64,000 bases of DNA from JAEUHZ01 sp964552795 (GTDB lineage Bacteria; Planctomycetota; UBA1135; GCA-002686595), in the NCBI GenBank assembly GCA_964552795.1, contig CAZKIO010000018.1, forward strand, positions 1-64,000, given 5' to 3'. Shown one piece after another: positions 9,266 through 17,871 of the stretch. Position 1 is the first letter of the stretch; each line of letters opens with the position of its first letter. The translations under genes were made by a program, and so were the position numbers. The notes beneath the pieces were generated by a model. That model was not told the origin of the DNA. It saw only the letters and a program-made list of their open reading frames with translations, and searched no databases.

Positions 9266-9925
9266 ATGATCCCGCGCACGCTGGAACCCGAGGTGATGGA
9301 CACGGCCGAGGACGCCGACGACTACGACGCCATGGACCACGCCGGGCCCAACGCGGCCTTCGTCCAGCGCATCGTCGACCTGGGCGCGCGCGGGCGCATG
9401 CTCGACATCGGGACCGGGCCGGGCCACATCCCGCTGCTCGTCCTGGAGCGGATCGCCGATGCGCGCATCGTCGCGGTCGACCTCGCGGAGCACATGCTGC
9501 GCCACGCCGAGCGGCACCGCGCCGGGTCGCCGCATCGGGACCGCGTCGAGTTCCGCCGGGCAGACGCGAAGCGGCTCGACTTCCCGGACGCCGGGTTCGA
9601 CGCCGTGTTCTCCAACACGATCCTGCACCACGTTCCCGATCCGCTCCCGTTCCTGCGCGAGGCCCGGCGCGTGCTGCGGCCGGGCGGCGTTCTGCTGATT
9701 CGCGACCTGTTCCGGCCCTGGTCGGAAGCGCGCGTCGACGAACTGACGGCGCTCCACGCCGGCGCGGCGACGACCGGCCAGCGCGCTCTGTTCCGCGCGA
9801 GCCTGTGCGCGGCCCTCACGCCGTTCGAACTGCGCGCCGTGGCCGACGCGGCCGGCCTGGGCGACGCCGAGATCGCGATCGACAGCGACCGGCACATGTC
9901 CCTGCAAGTCGCCGCTCCGGCCTGA
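9266..9925 (+). CDS. Class I SAM-dependent methyltransferase
   Basis: A 219-aa UbiE/Methyltransf_11-type protein. Motif I is MLDIGTGPGHIPLL (about 44-57), the acidic end of strand 2 is VAVDLAEHML, and motifs with DAVFSNTILHHVPDP and LRPGGVLLIRD follow. The N-terminal EVMDTAEDADDYDAMDH is an acidic lead-in seen in this subfamily. GGAGG lies 9 nt before the ATG. The substrate cannot be read from the sequence. The next gene starts 81 nt downstream on the same strand. Confidence 0.88.
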   Translation: MIPRTLEPEVMDTAEDADDYDAMDHAGPNAAFVQRIVDLGARGRMLDIGTGPGHIPLLVLERIADARIVAVDLAEHMLRHAERHRAGSPHRDRVEFRRADAKRLDFPDAGFDAVFSNTILHHVPDPLPFLREARRVLRPGGVLLIRDLFRPWSEARVDELTALHAGAATTGQRALFRASLCAALTPFELRAVADAAGLGDAEIAIDSDRHMSLQVAAPA

Positions 9926-10006
9926 GGAGGGACGCGCCGGCGGGGCCGGACGGGGCCGGCTTGCACGCACCCTTCCGCGCCCGCAGATTCTCCGCTCACG
10001 ACCGCG

Positions 10007-11173
10007 ATGTCCGCGACCCCCCCCATCCACCTGGCGCTCGTCTTGTCCGGCGGCGGCGCGCGCGCCGCGTACCAGGTCGGTGTGCTGCGCGCGGTCGCGC
10101 GCCGCCTGCCCGCGTTCGAGCCGCCGATCCTGACCGGCGTGTCCGCGGGCGCCATCAACTGCGCCTGGCTGGCATCGCGCGTCGCGCCGTTCGCGGACAA
10201 GATCGAATCCCTGGCGCGGATGTGGCACGGCCTCTCGCCGGAGCGGATCTTCCGCGTCGACTCCGTCTCGCTGGCGCGCAACGTGCTGCGCACCGGGCTG
10301 CGCCTCGTCTCGGGCGGACTGGTCAAGCCGCGCCGCACGTTGGCGCTGGTCGACACGTCCCCGCTGCGCGAGCTCCTGCAGCGCGACATGGCCGGACCGG
10401 ACGGCCGCCTGCTCGGCGTCCAGGAGAACCTGGCGGAGGGCCGGCTGCGCGCGGTCGCGATGATCGGCTCGAGCTACTCGACGGGCCAGTCGATCACGTG
10501 GGTGGAGGGCCGGAACGCGCCGATGTGGGAGCGCGCGCACCGCAGGAGCGTGGCGACGGCGCTGACCATCGATCACGTGATGGCCTCGGCGGCCTTGCCG
10601 CTGTTCTTCCCCGCGGTCAAGGTCGACGGGTCGTGGTTCGGCGACGGCGGCATCCGGCTGACGGCGCCGCTCTCTCCCGCGATCCATCTGGGCGCCGACC
10701 GGCTGCTGGCGATCTCGACACGCTACGCACGCAACCACCAGGAAGCGGCCGCGCCGGTCATCAACGGCTATCCCCCGCCGGCGCAGGTGGCGGGCGTGCT
10801 TCTCAATGCGATCTTCCTGGACGTGCTGGATGCGGACGCCCTCGCGACGCAGCGCGTCAACCGACTGATCCGCGACCTGCCGGAGGAGGCGCGCCGCGGC
10901 CTGCGTCCCGTCGAGCTGCTGGTCGTGCGGCCCTCGCGCGACCTGGGGCGCCTCGCGAACGATTACGAGGCGCGTCTGCCGGGCGCGTTCCGCTTCCTGA
11001 CGCGCGGCCTGGGCACGAAGGAGACGCGGTCGAACGACCTCCTGTCGTTGTTGATGTTCCAGGCCGACTACCTCTCGCGCCTTCTGGAGATCGGAGAGGA
11101 GGACGGCACCGCCCGCATCGACGAGATCGTCGAGTTCCTCGCCGGCGCGCCTGCTCGCGAAGCCCTGGCGTGA
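10007..11173 (+). CDS. Patatin-like phospholipase
   Basis: A 388-aa protein with the complete patatin set: the oxyanion-hole glycine loop SGGGARAAYQVG (14-25), the nucleophile GVSAG with Ser46, and the Asp of the catalytic dyad in GDGG near residue 212. Members are Ser-Asp acyl hydrolases acting on phospholipids or other lipids. No signal peptide is visible, so it is probably cytoplasmic or membrane-associated. The C-terminal 100 residues (KETRSNDLLSLLMFQADYLSRLLEIG) are helical and match long bacterial patatins. Monocistronic by spacing, with 74 nt to the next gene. Confidence 0.93.
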   Translation: MSATPPIHLALVLSGGGARAAYQVGVLRAVARRLPAFEPPILTGVSAGAINCAWLASRVAPFADKIESLARMWHGLSPERIFRVDSVSLARNVLRTGLRLVSGGLVKPRRTLALVDTSPLRELLQRDMAGPDGRLLGVQENLAEGRLRAVAMIGSSYSTGQSITWVEGRNAPMWERAHRRSVATALTIDHVMASAALPLFFPAVKVDGSWFGDGGIRLTAPLSPAIHLGADRLLAISTRYARNHQEAAAPVINGYPPPAQVAGVLLNAIFLDVLDADALATQRVNRLIRDLPEEARRGLRPVELLVVRPSRDLGRLANDYEARLPGAFRFLTRGLGTKETRSNDLLSLLMFQADYLSRLLEIGEEDGTARIDEIVEFLAGAPAREALA

Positions 11174-11219
11174 GCCACGGCGGCGGCGAGATCCCTCGCC
11201 CACGGGCGGCCTGGGTCGC

Positions 11220-11225
11220 TACGCT
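11220..11225 (+). promoter_or_regulatory. -10-like element before the M14 pair
   Basis: TACGCT lies 22 nt before the ATG at 11248. It fits the TAnnnT pattern seen upstream of many genes here, but the longer gap would leave a short 5' leader. It may drive the two-gene M14 operon. Confidence 0.35.
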
Positions 11226-11247
11226 CTCGGGCCCACGAGGTCCCCGC

Positions 11248-12939
11248 ATGCTCCATGGTCCGATCTGGCTGGCGCTCCTCGCCCTCTCGGGCGGCGCGCA
11301 GGAAGAGTTGCCCGTCGCCACGCTCCTGCTCGATCACGCCGCACTGACGCGCGGAATGGGGCAGATCGCGCGCGACCACGACGGCACGGCGGCCGTCGTC
11401 CCGGTCGGGGTCTCGCGCGCGGGGCGCAGCATCGAAGCGCTGCGCCTGCGCCGCGGCGCGGACTTCCCCGGCCGCCCGGCGATCCTGCTCGTCGCCAACG
11501 TCGACGGGCCGCTGGCCTGGACCAGCTCGGTGGCCGTCGACCTGGCGCGCGCGCTGCTCGAGCGCGCAGCGGACGACGCGGCCGCGCGCGCGCTGCTCGA
11601 GACGACCACGCTCTACGTGCTGCCGCGCGCCAATCCCGACGCGGCCGAAGCGCGGTTCGCCGCGCCGCGCGCCGAGGTCGAGGCCACGGGTCTCGGCGTC
11701 GACAACGACCGCGACGGGCGCCTGGGCGAGGACGGGCCCGCGGACGTGGACGGCGACGGCGTGATCGCCTGGATGCGCGTGCCTGATCCCGACGGCGAGT
11801 GGATCGAGGATCCCGCGGATCCGCGCGCGACGATCAAGGCCGACCGCGTGCAGGGCCAGCGCGGCCGCTGGAAGCTCGTGCGCGAGGCGCGCGACGCCGA
11901 CGGCGACGGCGAGGCGGGCGAGGACCCGCCGCACGACGCGGTCGTGAACCGAAACTTCCCTCAAGGCTGGCAGGAGCACGCCGCCGCCTCGGGCCGCTAC
12001 GCCACCGAGGAGCCCGAGGCGCGCGCCCTGGCCGACTTCGTGCTGCTGCACACGGACGTCGCGCTCGTGCTGACGCTCGGGGAACTCGACAATCTGACGG
12101 AGAAGCCCAAGGCCAAGGACGACGCCGGCCGGCGCAGCGCGAACCCCGCCGACGGCATTCCGTCCGCCGACGCCGACCTGTACGGGGAGATCGGCCGCCG
12201 CTGGAAGAAGATCGGCGCGGGCGGCAGGAACCAGGGCCAGGGCGCGGGTTCGTTCCAGGCCTGGGTGCAGGCGCAGCGCGGGCTGTGGACGGTCAACTTG
12301 AACGGCTGGTCGATCCCGCTCGACGAGAAGGCTCCGGCCAAGGAGGCCGCGGGGGGCGCGGCCGAGAAGAAGGACGATGGCGACGCGCCCAAGCCTTCCG
12401 ACGACGCGAAACGCTTGCGCTGGATCGACGCGCACGGCGCGAGCGAGCGCTTCCTGCCGTGGAAGCCGTTCCGCCATCCCGAGCTGGGCGACGTGGAGAT
12501 CGGCGGCTTCGCTCCGTACGCGCTGAGCGAACCGCCCCCGGAGCAGCGCGCGAAGCTCACCCGCGACGTCACGGAGTTCGTGCTCGCCCTCGCGGGGCTG
12601 CTCCCGCGCCTCTCGATCGAGGGCGCGCGGGCAGAGGACCTGGGCTCGGGGACCTGGCGCGTGGAGGCCGCGGTCGTCAACGCGGGCCTGCTGCCGCTGC
12701 AGAGCGCGCTGGCGCGCCGCGCGCGCGCGATCCGGCCGGCGCGCGTCGACCTCGTGCTGCCCGCGGACGCGCAGCTCCTGGGCGGCAACCGCGTGGAGCT
12801 GATCTCCGATCTCGCCGGCAGCGGCGGCCGACACGAGCTGGAGTGGCTGGTGCGCACGGCGTCGCCGCGCGACATCGAGGTCCGCGTCGGCAGCGATTCC
12901 GCGGGGAGCGCCGGAGCCGCGCCGGAGGTGGTCCGATGA
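11248..12939 (+). CDS. M14 carboxypeptidase-fold protein lacking catalytic residues (pseudoenzyme)
   Basis: A 563-aa secreted protein (signal peptide MLHGPIWLALLALSGGAQ). It aligns along its length with the M14 peptidase encoded next. Shared landmarks are the NPD motif (129-131), an acidic Asp/Gly insert (DNDRDGRLGEDGP... DVDGDG), the substrate-carboxylate motif NRNF at 234-237, and PWKPFRHPELGDVEIGGF near the C-terminus. The zinc motif HxxE is replaced by VDGPLA at 85-90, the third ligand His by TLGE at 276-279, and the catalytic Glu region by TVNLNGWS. It should therefore bind no zinc and be inactive, while the peptide-carboxylate Asn-Arg is kept. Its stop overlaps the next start (ATGA), implying coupled synthesis and perhaps a heteromeric complex. 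Confidence 0.85.
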   Translation: MLHGPIWLALLALSGGAQEELPVATLLLDHAALTRGMGQIARDHDGTAAVVPVGVSRAGRSIEALRLRRGADFPGRPAILLVANVDGPLAWTSSVAVDLARALLERAADDAAARALLETTTLYVLPRANPDAAEARFAAPRAEVEATGLGVDNDRDGRLGEDGPADVDGDGVIAWMRVPDPDGEWIEDPADPRATIKADRVQGQRGRWKLVREARDADGDGEAGEDPPHDAVVNRNFPQGWQEHAAASGRYATEEPEARALADFVLLHTDVALVLTLGELDNLTEKPKAKDDAGRRSANPADGIPSADADLYGEIGRRWKKIGAGGRNQGQGAGSFQAWVQAQRGLWTVNLNGWSIPLDEKAPAKEAAGGAAEKKDDGDAPKPSDDAKRLRWIDAHGASERFLPWKPFRHPELGDVEIGGFAPYALSEPPPEQRAKLTRDVTEFVLALAGLLPRLSIEGARAEDLGSGTWRVEAAVVNAGLLPLQSALARRARAIRPARVDLVLPADAQLLGGNRVELISDLAGSGGRHELEWLVRTASPRDIEVRVGSDSAGSAGAAPEVVR

Positions 12940-14669
12940 GCACGCTTCTCGTGATCCTCGCGCTGCAGGGAGGCTTCCCCGGAACGCCGGTGGGCCACGC
13001 GCCGAAGGTCGAGATCCCGTGGAACCGGCTGTACGACGAGCCCGAGATCCACGCGCACATGGAGCGCCTCGAAACGGCCTTCCCCGACCTCCTGCGGCAC
13101 GAGGAGATCGGCCGCAGCGTCGAGGGGCGCACGCTGCGCGTGTACACGCTCTCGGACCGCTCCACGGGCGCCGACGCGTCCAAGCCCGCGATGTGGATCG
13201 ACGGGAACGTGCACGGGAACGAGGTGCAGGGCGCCGAGGCCGTGGTCTACACCGCGTGGTACCTGTGCGAGAACCGCGCCGAACCCAAGGTGAAGGAGCT
13301 GCTCGACGGCAGCGTCTTCTACCTGATGCCGATGGTGAACCCCGACGGCCGCGCGCACTGGTTCCAGAAGGCCAACGACTCGAGCAGCTCGCGCTCCGGC
13401 GTGCAGCCGACCGACGACGACCGCGACGGCCTGTTCGACGAGGATCCGGCCGACGATCTCGACGGCGACGGCCACATCACGCAGATGCGCAAGCACGTGC
13501 CCGGACACGGCACGCACCGGCAGGATCCCGACGATCCGCGCATCCTGGTGCCGGTGACGGCCAACGACGAGGGCCGGCGCGGCGACTGGATCCTCCTGGG
13601 CGAGGAGGGCACCGATCAGGACGGCGACGGACGCATCAACGAGGACGACGTCGGCGGCTACGACATGAACCGCGCCTGGCCGTCCTTGTGGGAGCCCAAC
13701 CACGTGCAGTACGGCGCGGGACCCTACCCGTTGTACTGGCCCGAGACGCGCAGCATCGCGCGCTTCCTGCTCGACCACCCGAACGTCGCGGCGCTGCAGT
13801 CGTTCCACAACGCGGGCGGCATGATCCTGCGCGGTCCCGGCACGGAACAGCAGGGCGAGTACGAGCGCGAGGACGTGCGCGTGTTCGACGAGCTCGGACG
13901 GACCGGCGAGAAGATGCTGCCGTTCTACCGCTACATGATCATCTGGAAGGACCTGTACACGGTGTACGGCGGCTTCGCGACGTGGAGCTACGAGGGCCTG
14001 GGCATCATCTCGTTCACCAACGAGCTGTGGAACTCGGACCAGATGACCGGCGGCCAGCGCGCCGAGGGCGCCGAGCGCTTCGGCCCCGGGCGCCAGCGCG
14101 ACCGGCTCCTGCTCGACGATCGGCTCCTCCTGGGCGCGGGCTACGTCGACTGGCGTCCGTTCGAGCACCCGCAGTACGGCGCGATCGAGATCGGCGGCTA
14201 CAGGAAGGACACCGGCCGCGTGCCGCCGAGCTTCATGATCGAGGAGATGATCGCGCGCAACGCGCTGTTCTCGCTGGAGCACGCGCGCAACATGCCGGTC
14301 GTGAGCATCGACGAGCCCGAGATCACGGATCTGGGCGGCGGCGTGCGGGCGGTCGACGTCGTGTTCCGCAACCTGCGCGCGATCCCCACGCGCACCGCCC
14401 AGGCCGCGAAGAAGGGCATCGGCGCGCCCGACGTGTTCACCTGCGCGGGCGACGGCATCGAGGTGCTGGCGGGCGGATTCCGCACGGATCGCTGGCGGCC
14501 CGAGCGCATCGAGTTGGCCGAACGCGACCCGGGCCGCCTGCTCCGCGACGCGGGAATCGGCAGCCGCGGCGAGGTGCGCGTGCGCTGGCTGGTGCGCGGG
14601 ACCGGCCCGGTGCGCGTCGGCTGGAGCGGCGAGAAGGCCCGCGACGTCGTACGGAGTCAGGACGGCTAG
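12936..14669 (+). CDS. M14 family zinc carboxypeptidase
   Basis: A 577-aa secreted peptidase. Zinc ligands His93 and Glu96 lie in NVHGNE, the third ligand His291 is in LQSFHNAGG, and the catalytic Glu363 is in ISFTNELWN. MVNPDG (133-138) and NRAW (245-248) complete the M14 set. An insert at about 158-240 is rich in DxDxDG-like loops (DDDRDGLFDED, DLDGDG, DQDGDG) that could bind calcium. The N-terminus (MSTLLVILALQGGFPG) looks like a short signal peptide. The ATG overlaps the stop of the preceding pseudoenzyme by 4 nt (ATGA). It probably removes C-terminal residues from peptides outside the cytoplasm. Confidence 0.92.
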   Translation: MSTLLVILALQGGFPGTPVGHAPKVEIPWNRLYDEPEIHAHMERLETAFPDLLRHEEIGRSVEGRTLRVYTLSDRSTGADASKPAMWIDGNVHGNEVQGAEAVVYTAWYLCENRAEPKVKELLDGSVFYLMPMVNPDGRAHWFQKANDSSSSRSGVQPTDDDRDGLFDEDPADDLDGDGHITQMRKHVPGHGTHRQDPDDPRILVPVTANDEGRRGDWILLGEEGTDQDGDGRINEDDVGGYDMNRAWPSLWEPNHVQYGAGPYPLYWPETRSIARFLLDHPNVAALQSFHNAGGMILRGPGTEQQGEYEREDVRVFDELGRTGEKMLPFYRYMIIWKDLYTVYGGFATWSYEGLGIISFTNELWNSDQMTGGQRAEGAERFGPGRQRDRLLLDDRLLLGAGYVDWRPFEHPQYGAIEIGGYRKDTGRVPPSFMIEEMIARNALFSLEHARNMPVVSIDEPEITDLGGGVRAVDVVFRNLRAIPTRTAQAAKKGIGAPDVFTCAGDGIEVLAGGFRTDRWRPERIELAERDPGRLLRDAGIGSRGEVRVRWLVRGTGPVRVGWSGEKARDVVRSQDG

Positions 14670-14702
14670 CGCACGCAAGCTGACGTGTGCCAGTCGTCCT
14701 GA
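14657..14702 (+). terminator. Possible stem-loop at the end of the M14 operon
   Basis: An 8-bp inverted repeat (TCAGGACG / CGTCCTGA) with a 30-nt loop spans the stop codon at 14669 and ends 6 nt before the start of the next gene. The stem is short for the loop size, so this is a weak candidate attenuator or terminator. Confidence 0.25.
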
Positions 14703-14708
14703 TTGCGC

Positions 14709-15263
14709 ATGACCATTCGACTCGCCAGCGCGCAGGACGCGCCGGAACTGCGCCGGATCTACGCGCCCATCGTCGAGCGCACGACGCTGTCTTTCGAGAC
14801 CGAGCCGCCCCCGGTGGACGAGATGGCGCGCCGCGTGGAATCGGCGCTGGAGTTCGCGCCCTGGATCGTCTGGGAGGAGGGCGCGGAGCTCCTGGGCTAC
14901 GCCTACGCCGTCCGCTTCCGCGCGCGCGAGGCCTACCGCTGGACCTGCGAGGTCTCGGCCTACGTCGATCCGCGGGCCCAGCGGCGCGGCGTCGCGCGCG
15001 CGCTGTACCTGTGCCTGTTCGACGTGCTCGCCGACCAGGGTTTCCGCACGGCGCTGGCGGTGATCGCGTTGCCCAACCCCGCGAGCGTCGCCTTCCACGA
15101 GGCGCTCGGATTCCAGCGCGTGGGCCGGTTCCGCGACACGGGCTTCAAGCACGGCGCCTGGCTGGACACGGGCTGGTGGAGCCGCGCTCTCGGGCCCGGC
15201 TGCGCGCCGCATCCGCCGCGGTCCGTGGCCGAATCCTGGTCGCGGGTCGCGTCGCGCGCGTGA
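14709..15263 (+). CDS. GNAT N-acetyltransferase, phosphinothricin-acetyltransferase type
   Basis: A 184-aa GNAT protein. The N-terminus MTIRLASAQDAPELRRIYAPIVERTTLSFE is characteristic of the Pat/Bar/MddA branch, which acetylates methionine sulfoximine, phosphinothricin and similar amino acids. The acetyl-CoA loop is DPRAQRRGVARALY (about 83-96), followed by NPASVAFHEALGFQRVG. The last 20 residues past the family core are Pro/Arg-rich and probably disordered. It starts 39 nt after the M14 gene with no clear Shine-Dalgarno. An upstream in-frame TTG would add two residues but is less likely. Confidence 0.88.
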   Translation: MTIRLASAQDAPELRRIYAPIVERTTLSFETEPPPVDEMARRVESALEFAPWIVWEEGAELLGYAYAVRFRAREAYRWTCEVSAYVDPRAQRRGVARALYLCLFDVLADQGFRTALAVIALPNPASVAFHEALGFQRVGRFRDTGFKHGAWLDTGWWSRALGPGCAPHPPRSVAESWSRVASRA

Positions 15264-15318
15264 ATCGGCGCGACTCGATCGCGGGCGGGTTCGTCTCGCC
15301 TCGGCCGATCCCGGCCCC

Positions 15319-15324
15319 TATCCT
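15319..15324 (+). promoter_or_regulatory. -10-like element before the nhaA leader ORF
   Basis: TATCCT ends 6 nt before a GTG at 15331. This spacing equals that of the other presumed leaderless starts in the window, and points to transcription beginning at that GTG, 56 nt before nhaA. Confidence 0.45.
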
Positions 15325-15330
15325 GCGGCC

Positions 15331-15386
15331 GTGATCGCAGCCCCCATCGCCGCGGCAGCGCCGCGCCAGCCCACGCCGAGGACCCC

Positions 15387-15390
<4 letters not shown>
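15331..15390 (+). CDS. Putative 19-residue leader peptide upstream of nhaA
   Basis: A GTG-initiated reading frame of 19 codons plus TGA begins 6 nt after a TATCCT hexamer. It encodes an Ala/Pro-rich peptide ending in QPTPRTP. Its TGA (15388-15390) overlaps the GTG start of nhaA (15387-15389) in the same GTGA arrangement that joins genes in the operons of this window. Ending on Pro directly before the stop recalls regulatory leader peptides in which termination is slow, such as TnaC, but no regulation is shown. It may equally be fortuitous in GC-rich DNA. Confidence 0.35.
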
Positions 15391-16715
<1,325 letters not shown>

Positions 16716-16716
16716 C

Positions 16717-16736
16717 CTGCGGCGGCGCGGCCGCAG
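16717..16736 (+). terminator. Hairpin directly after nhaA
   Basis: A perfect 7-bp stem (CTGCGGC / GCCGCAG) with a 6-nt loop begins 2 nt after the nhaA stop and is followed by a separate promoter-like element for the next gene. There is no T-run. Confidence 0.5.
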
Positions 16737-16759
16737 TAGGGAGTTCGTGCGCGGGCTGC

Positions 16760-16765
16760 TAGACT
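16760..16765 (+). promoter_or_regulatory. Extended -10 element (TGCTAGACT) of the SGNH/MBOAT cluster
   Basis: TAGACT preceded by TG plus one base forms an extended -10. It ends 8 nt before the ATG at 16774. The surrounding 12-mer TGCTAGACTCCG occurs again unchanged before the gene at 57225. Confidence 0.55.
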
Positions 16766-16773
16766 CCGCCCGC

Positions 16774-17868
16774 ATGTCACCCGCGCCGGCGGACGCGCGC
16801 ATTGCTGGGCGTCGTGCGGCGGCGCTGCGCGGCGCGGGACTGGTCGCACTGGCGCTCGTCTCGTTCGAGACCGTCGCCGCCGGGCTGCGCGCCTTGACGC
16901 CGCTGCCCGAGGAATTCGGGCTGCGCGCCAAGTTCGACTGGTTCGCGGAGCACAAGGACGAGTTCGACGTCCTGTTCCTGGGCTCCAGCCGCGTGTTCCG
17001 CGGCATCGACCCGCGCATCGTCGACGCGGAGCTGGCCGCCGAGGGCGTGCCGTTGCGCACCTTCAACTTCGGGGTCGGCGGCCTGCGGCGCTTCGAGGCC
17101 TGCTACGTGATGCACCGGCTGCTCGAACTTGGGCCGGCGCGGCTGAGCACCGTGGTCGTCGAAGCCGAGCCGTGGGAGCCCAGCACCGAGTTCCTGATGA
17201 ACACGTGGTCGAGCCGCATGGTCGCGTGGCACGACCTGGAGCACACGCGGCTCGCGCTGGTCTCCGTCATGGCCGAGGACGCGCCGCTCGCCGCGCGGAT
17301 CCGCAAGGGCTGGACGCACGTCCAGCTCTTCGCGATGCGGCTGCACGTCATGGGCCAGGGTTCGCGCATCGTGCTGGACCTCCTGGGCCGCAGCCGCGAC
17401 CCCTGGAACCGCAGCATGAGCGCGGACGAGATCGCGCGCGCCGCGGGCTACCAGGCCTACGAGGAGATCGCCGACGCGCCGGTCAATGCCTGGCAGGAGG
17501 CGATCGCCAAGGACGCGGAGTGGCCCGCGAAGGTGATGGGCCACGTGGCGCGCGAGAACGACGCGGCGCCGGACCTCGCGCGCTACAACTTCGCGGCGCT
17601 GCGGGCCCAGGTCGGGGCGATCCGCGCCGCCGGCGCCGAGTGGATCGCGCTGTCGATGCCGGGGAACGAGGGCGGGCCCGACGACGCCGCGCTCCACGCA
17701 CGCGGCGACGTTCCGCGGTACCTCGACTTCAACCGGCCCGGGCGCTACCCCGAGTACTGGACGCCCCAGGCCCGCTTCGACGACCTGCACCTGTCGCGGA
17801 GCGGCGCGCAGGAGTTCAGCCGCGCGCTGGCGCAGGCGCTCGTGCCCCTGTTGCGCGCGGACCACTGA
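16774..17868 (+). CDS. SGNH-like membrane-anchored protein of the MBOAT cluster
   Basis: A 364-aa protein with one N-terminal TM segment (about 15-37) and an extracytoplasmic SGNH/DltD-like domain. Block I reads VLFLGSSRVFRGIDP (Ser in the GDS-like position). A C-terminal DDLHLSRSGAQEF supplies the Asp-x-x-His block. It lies 3 nt upstream of the MBOAT gene. By analogy with DltD, AlgJ and AlgX it is inferred to receive or transfer an acyl group brought across the membrane by the MBOAT protein. The acceptor polysaccharide is unknown. The start is fixed by the extended -10 element 8 nt upstream. Confidence 0.8.
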   Translation: MSPAPADARIAGRRAAALRGAGLVALALVSFETVAAGLRALTPLPEEFGLRAKFDWFAEHKDEFDVLFLGSSRVFRGIDPRIVDAELAAEGVPLRTFNFGVGGLRRFEACYVMHRLLELGPARLSTVVVEAEPWEPSTEFLMNTWSSRMVAWHDLEHTRLALVSVMAEDAPLAARIRKGWTHVQLFAMRLHVMGQGSRIVLDLLGRSRDPWNRSMSADEIARAAGYQAYEEIADAPVNAWQEAIAKDAEWPAKVMGHVARENDAAPDLARYNFAALRAQVGAIRAAGAEWIALSMPGNEGGPDDAALHARGDVPRYLDFNRPGRYPEYWTPQARFDDLHLSRSGAQEFSRALAQALVPLLRADH

Positions 17869-17871
17869 CCG

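Noticed and set aside
9940..9990. GCCGGC repeats after the methyltransferase gene as a terminator
   Set aside because: The repeats are self-complementary 6-mers with an unpaired GC-rich centre; no stable single hairpin stands out.
11698..13640. Calmodulin-like EF-hands in the M14 proteins
   Set aside because: The DxDxDG-like loops are not flanked by the helices expected of EF-hands. They fit surface calcium loops or dockerin-like inserts at most.
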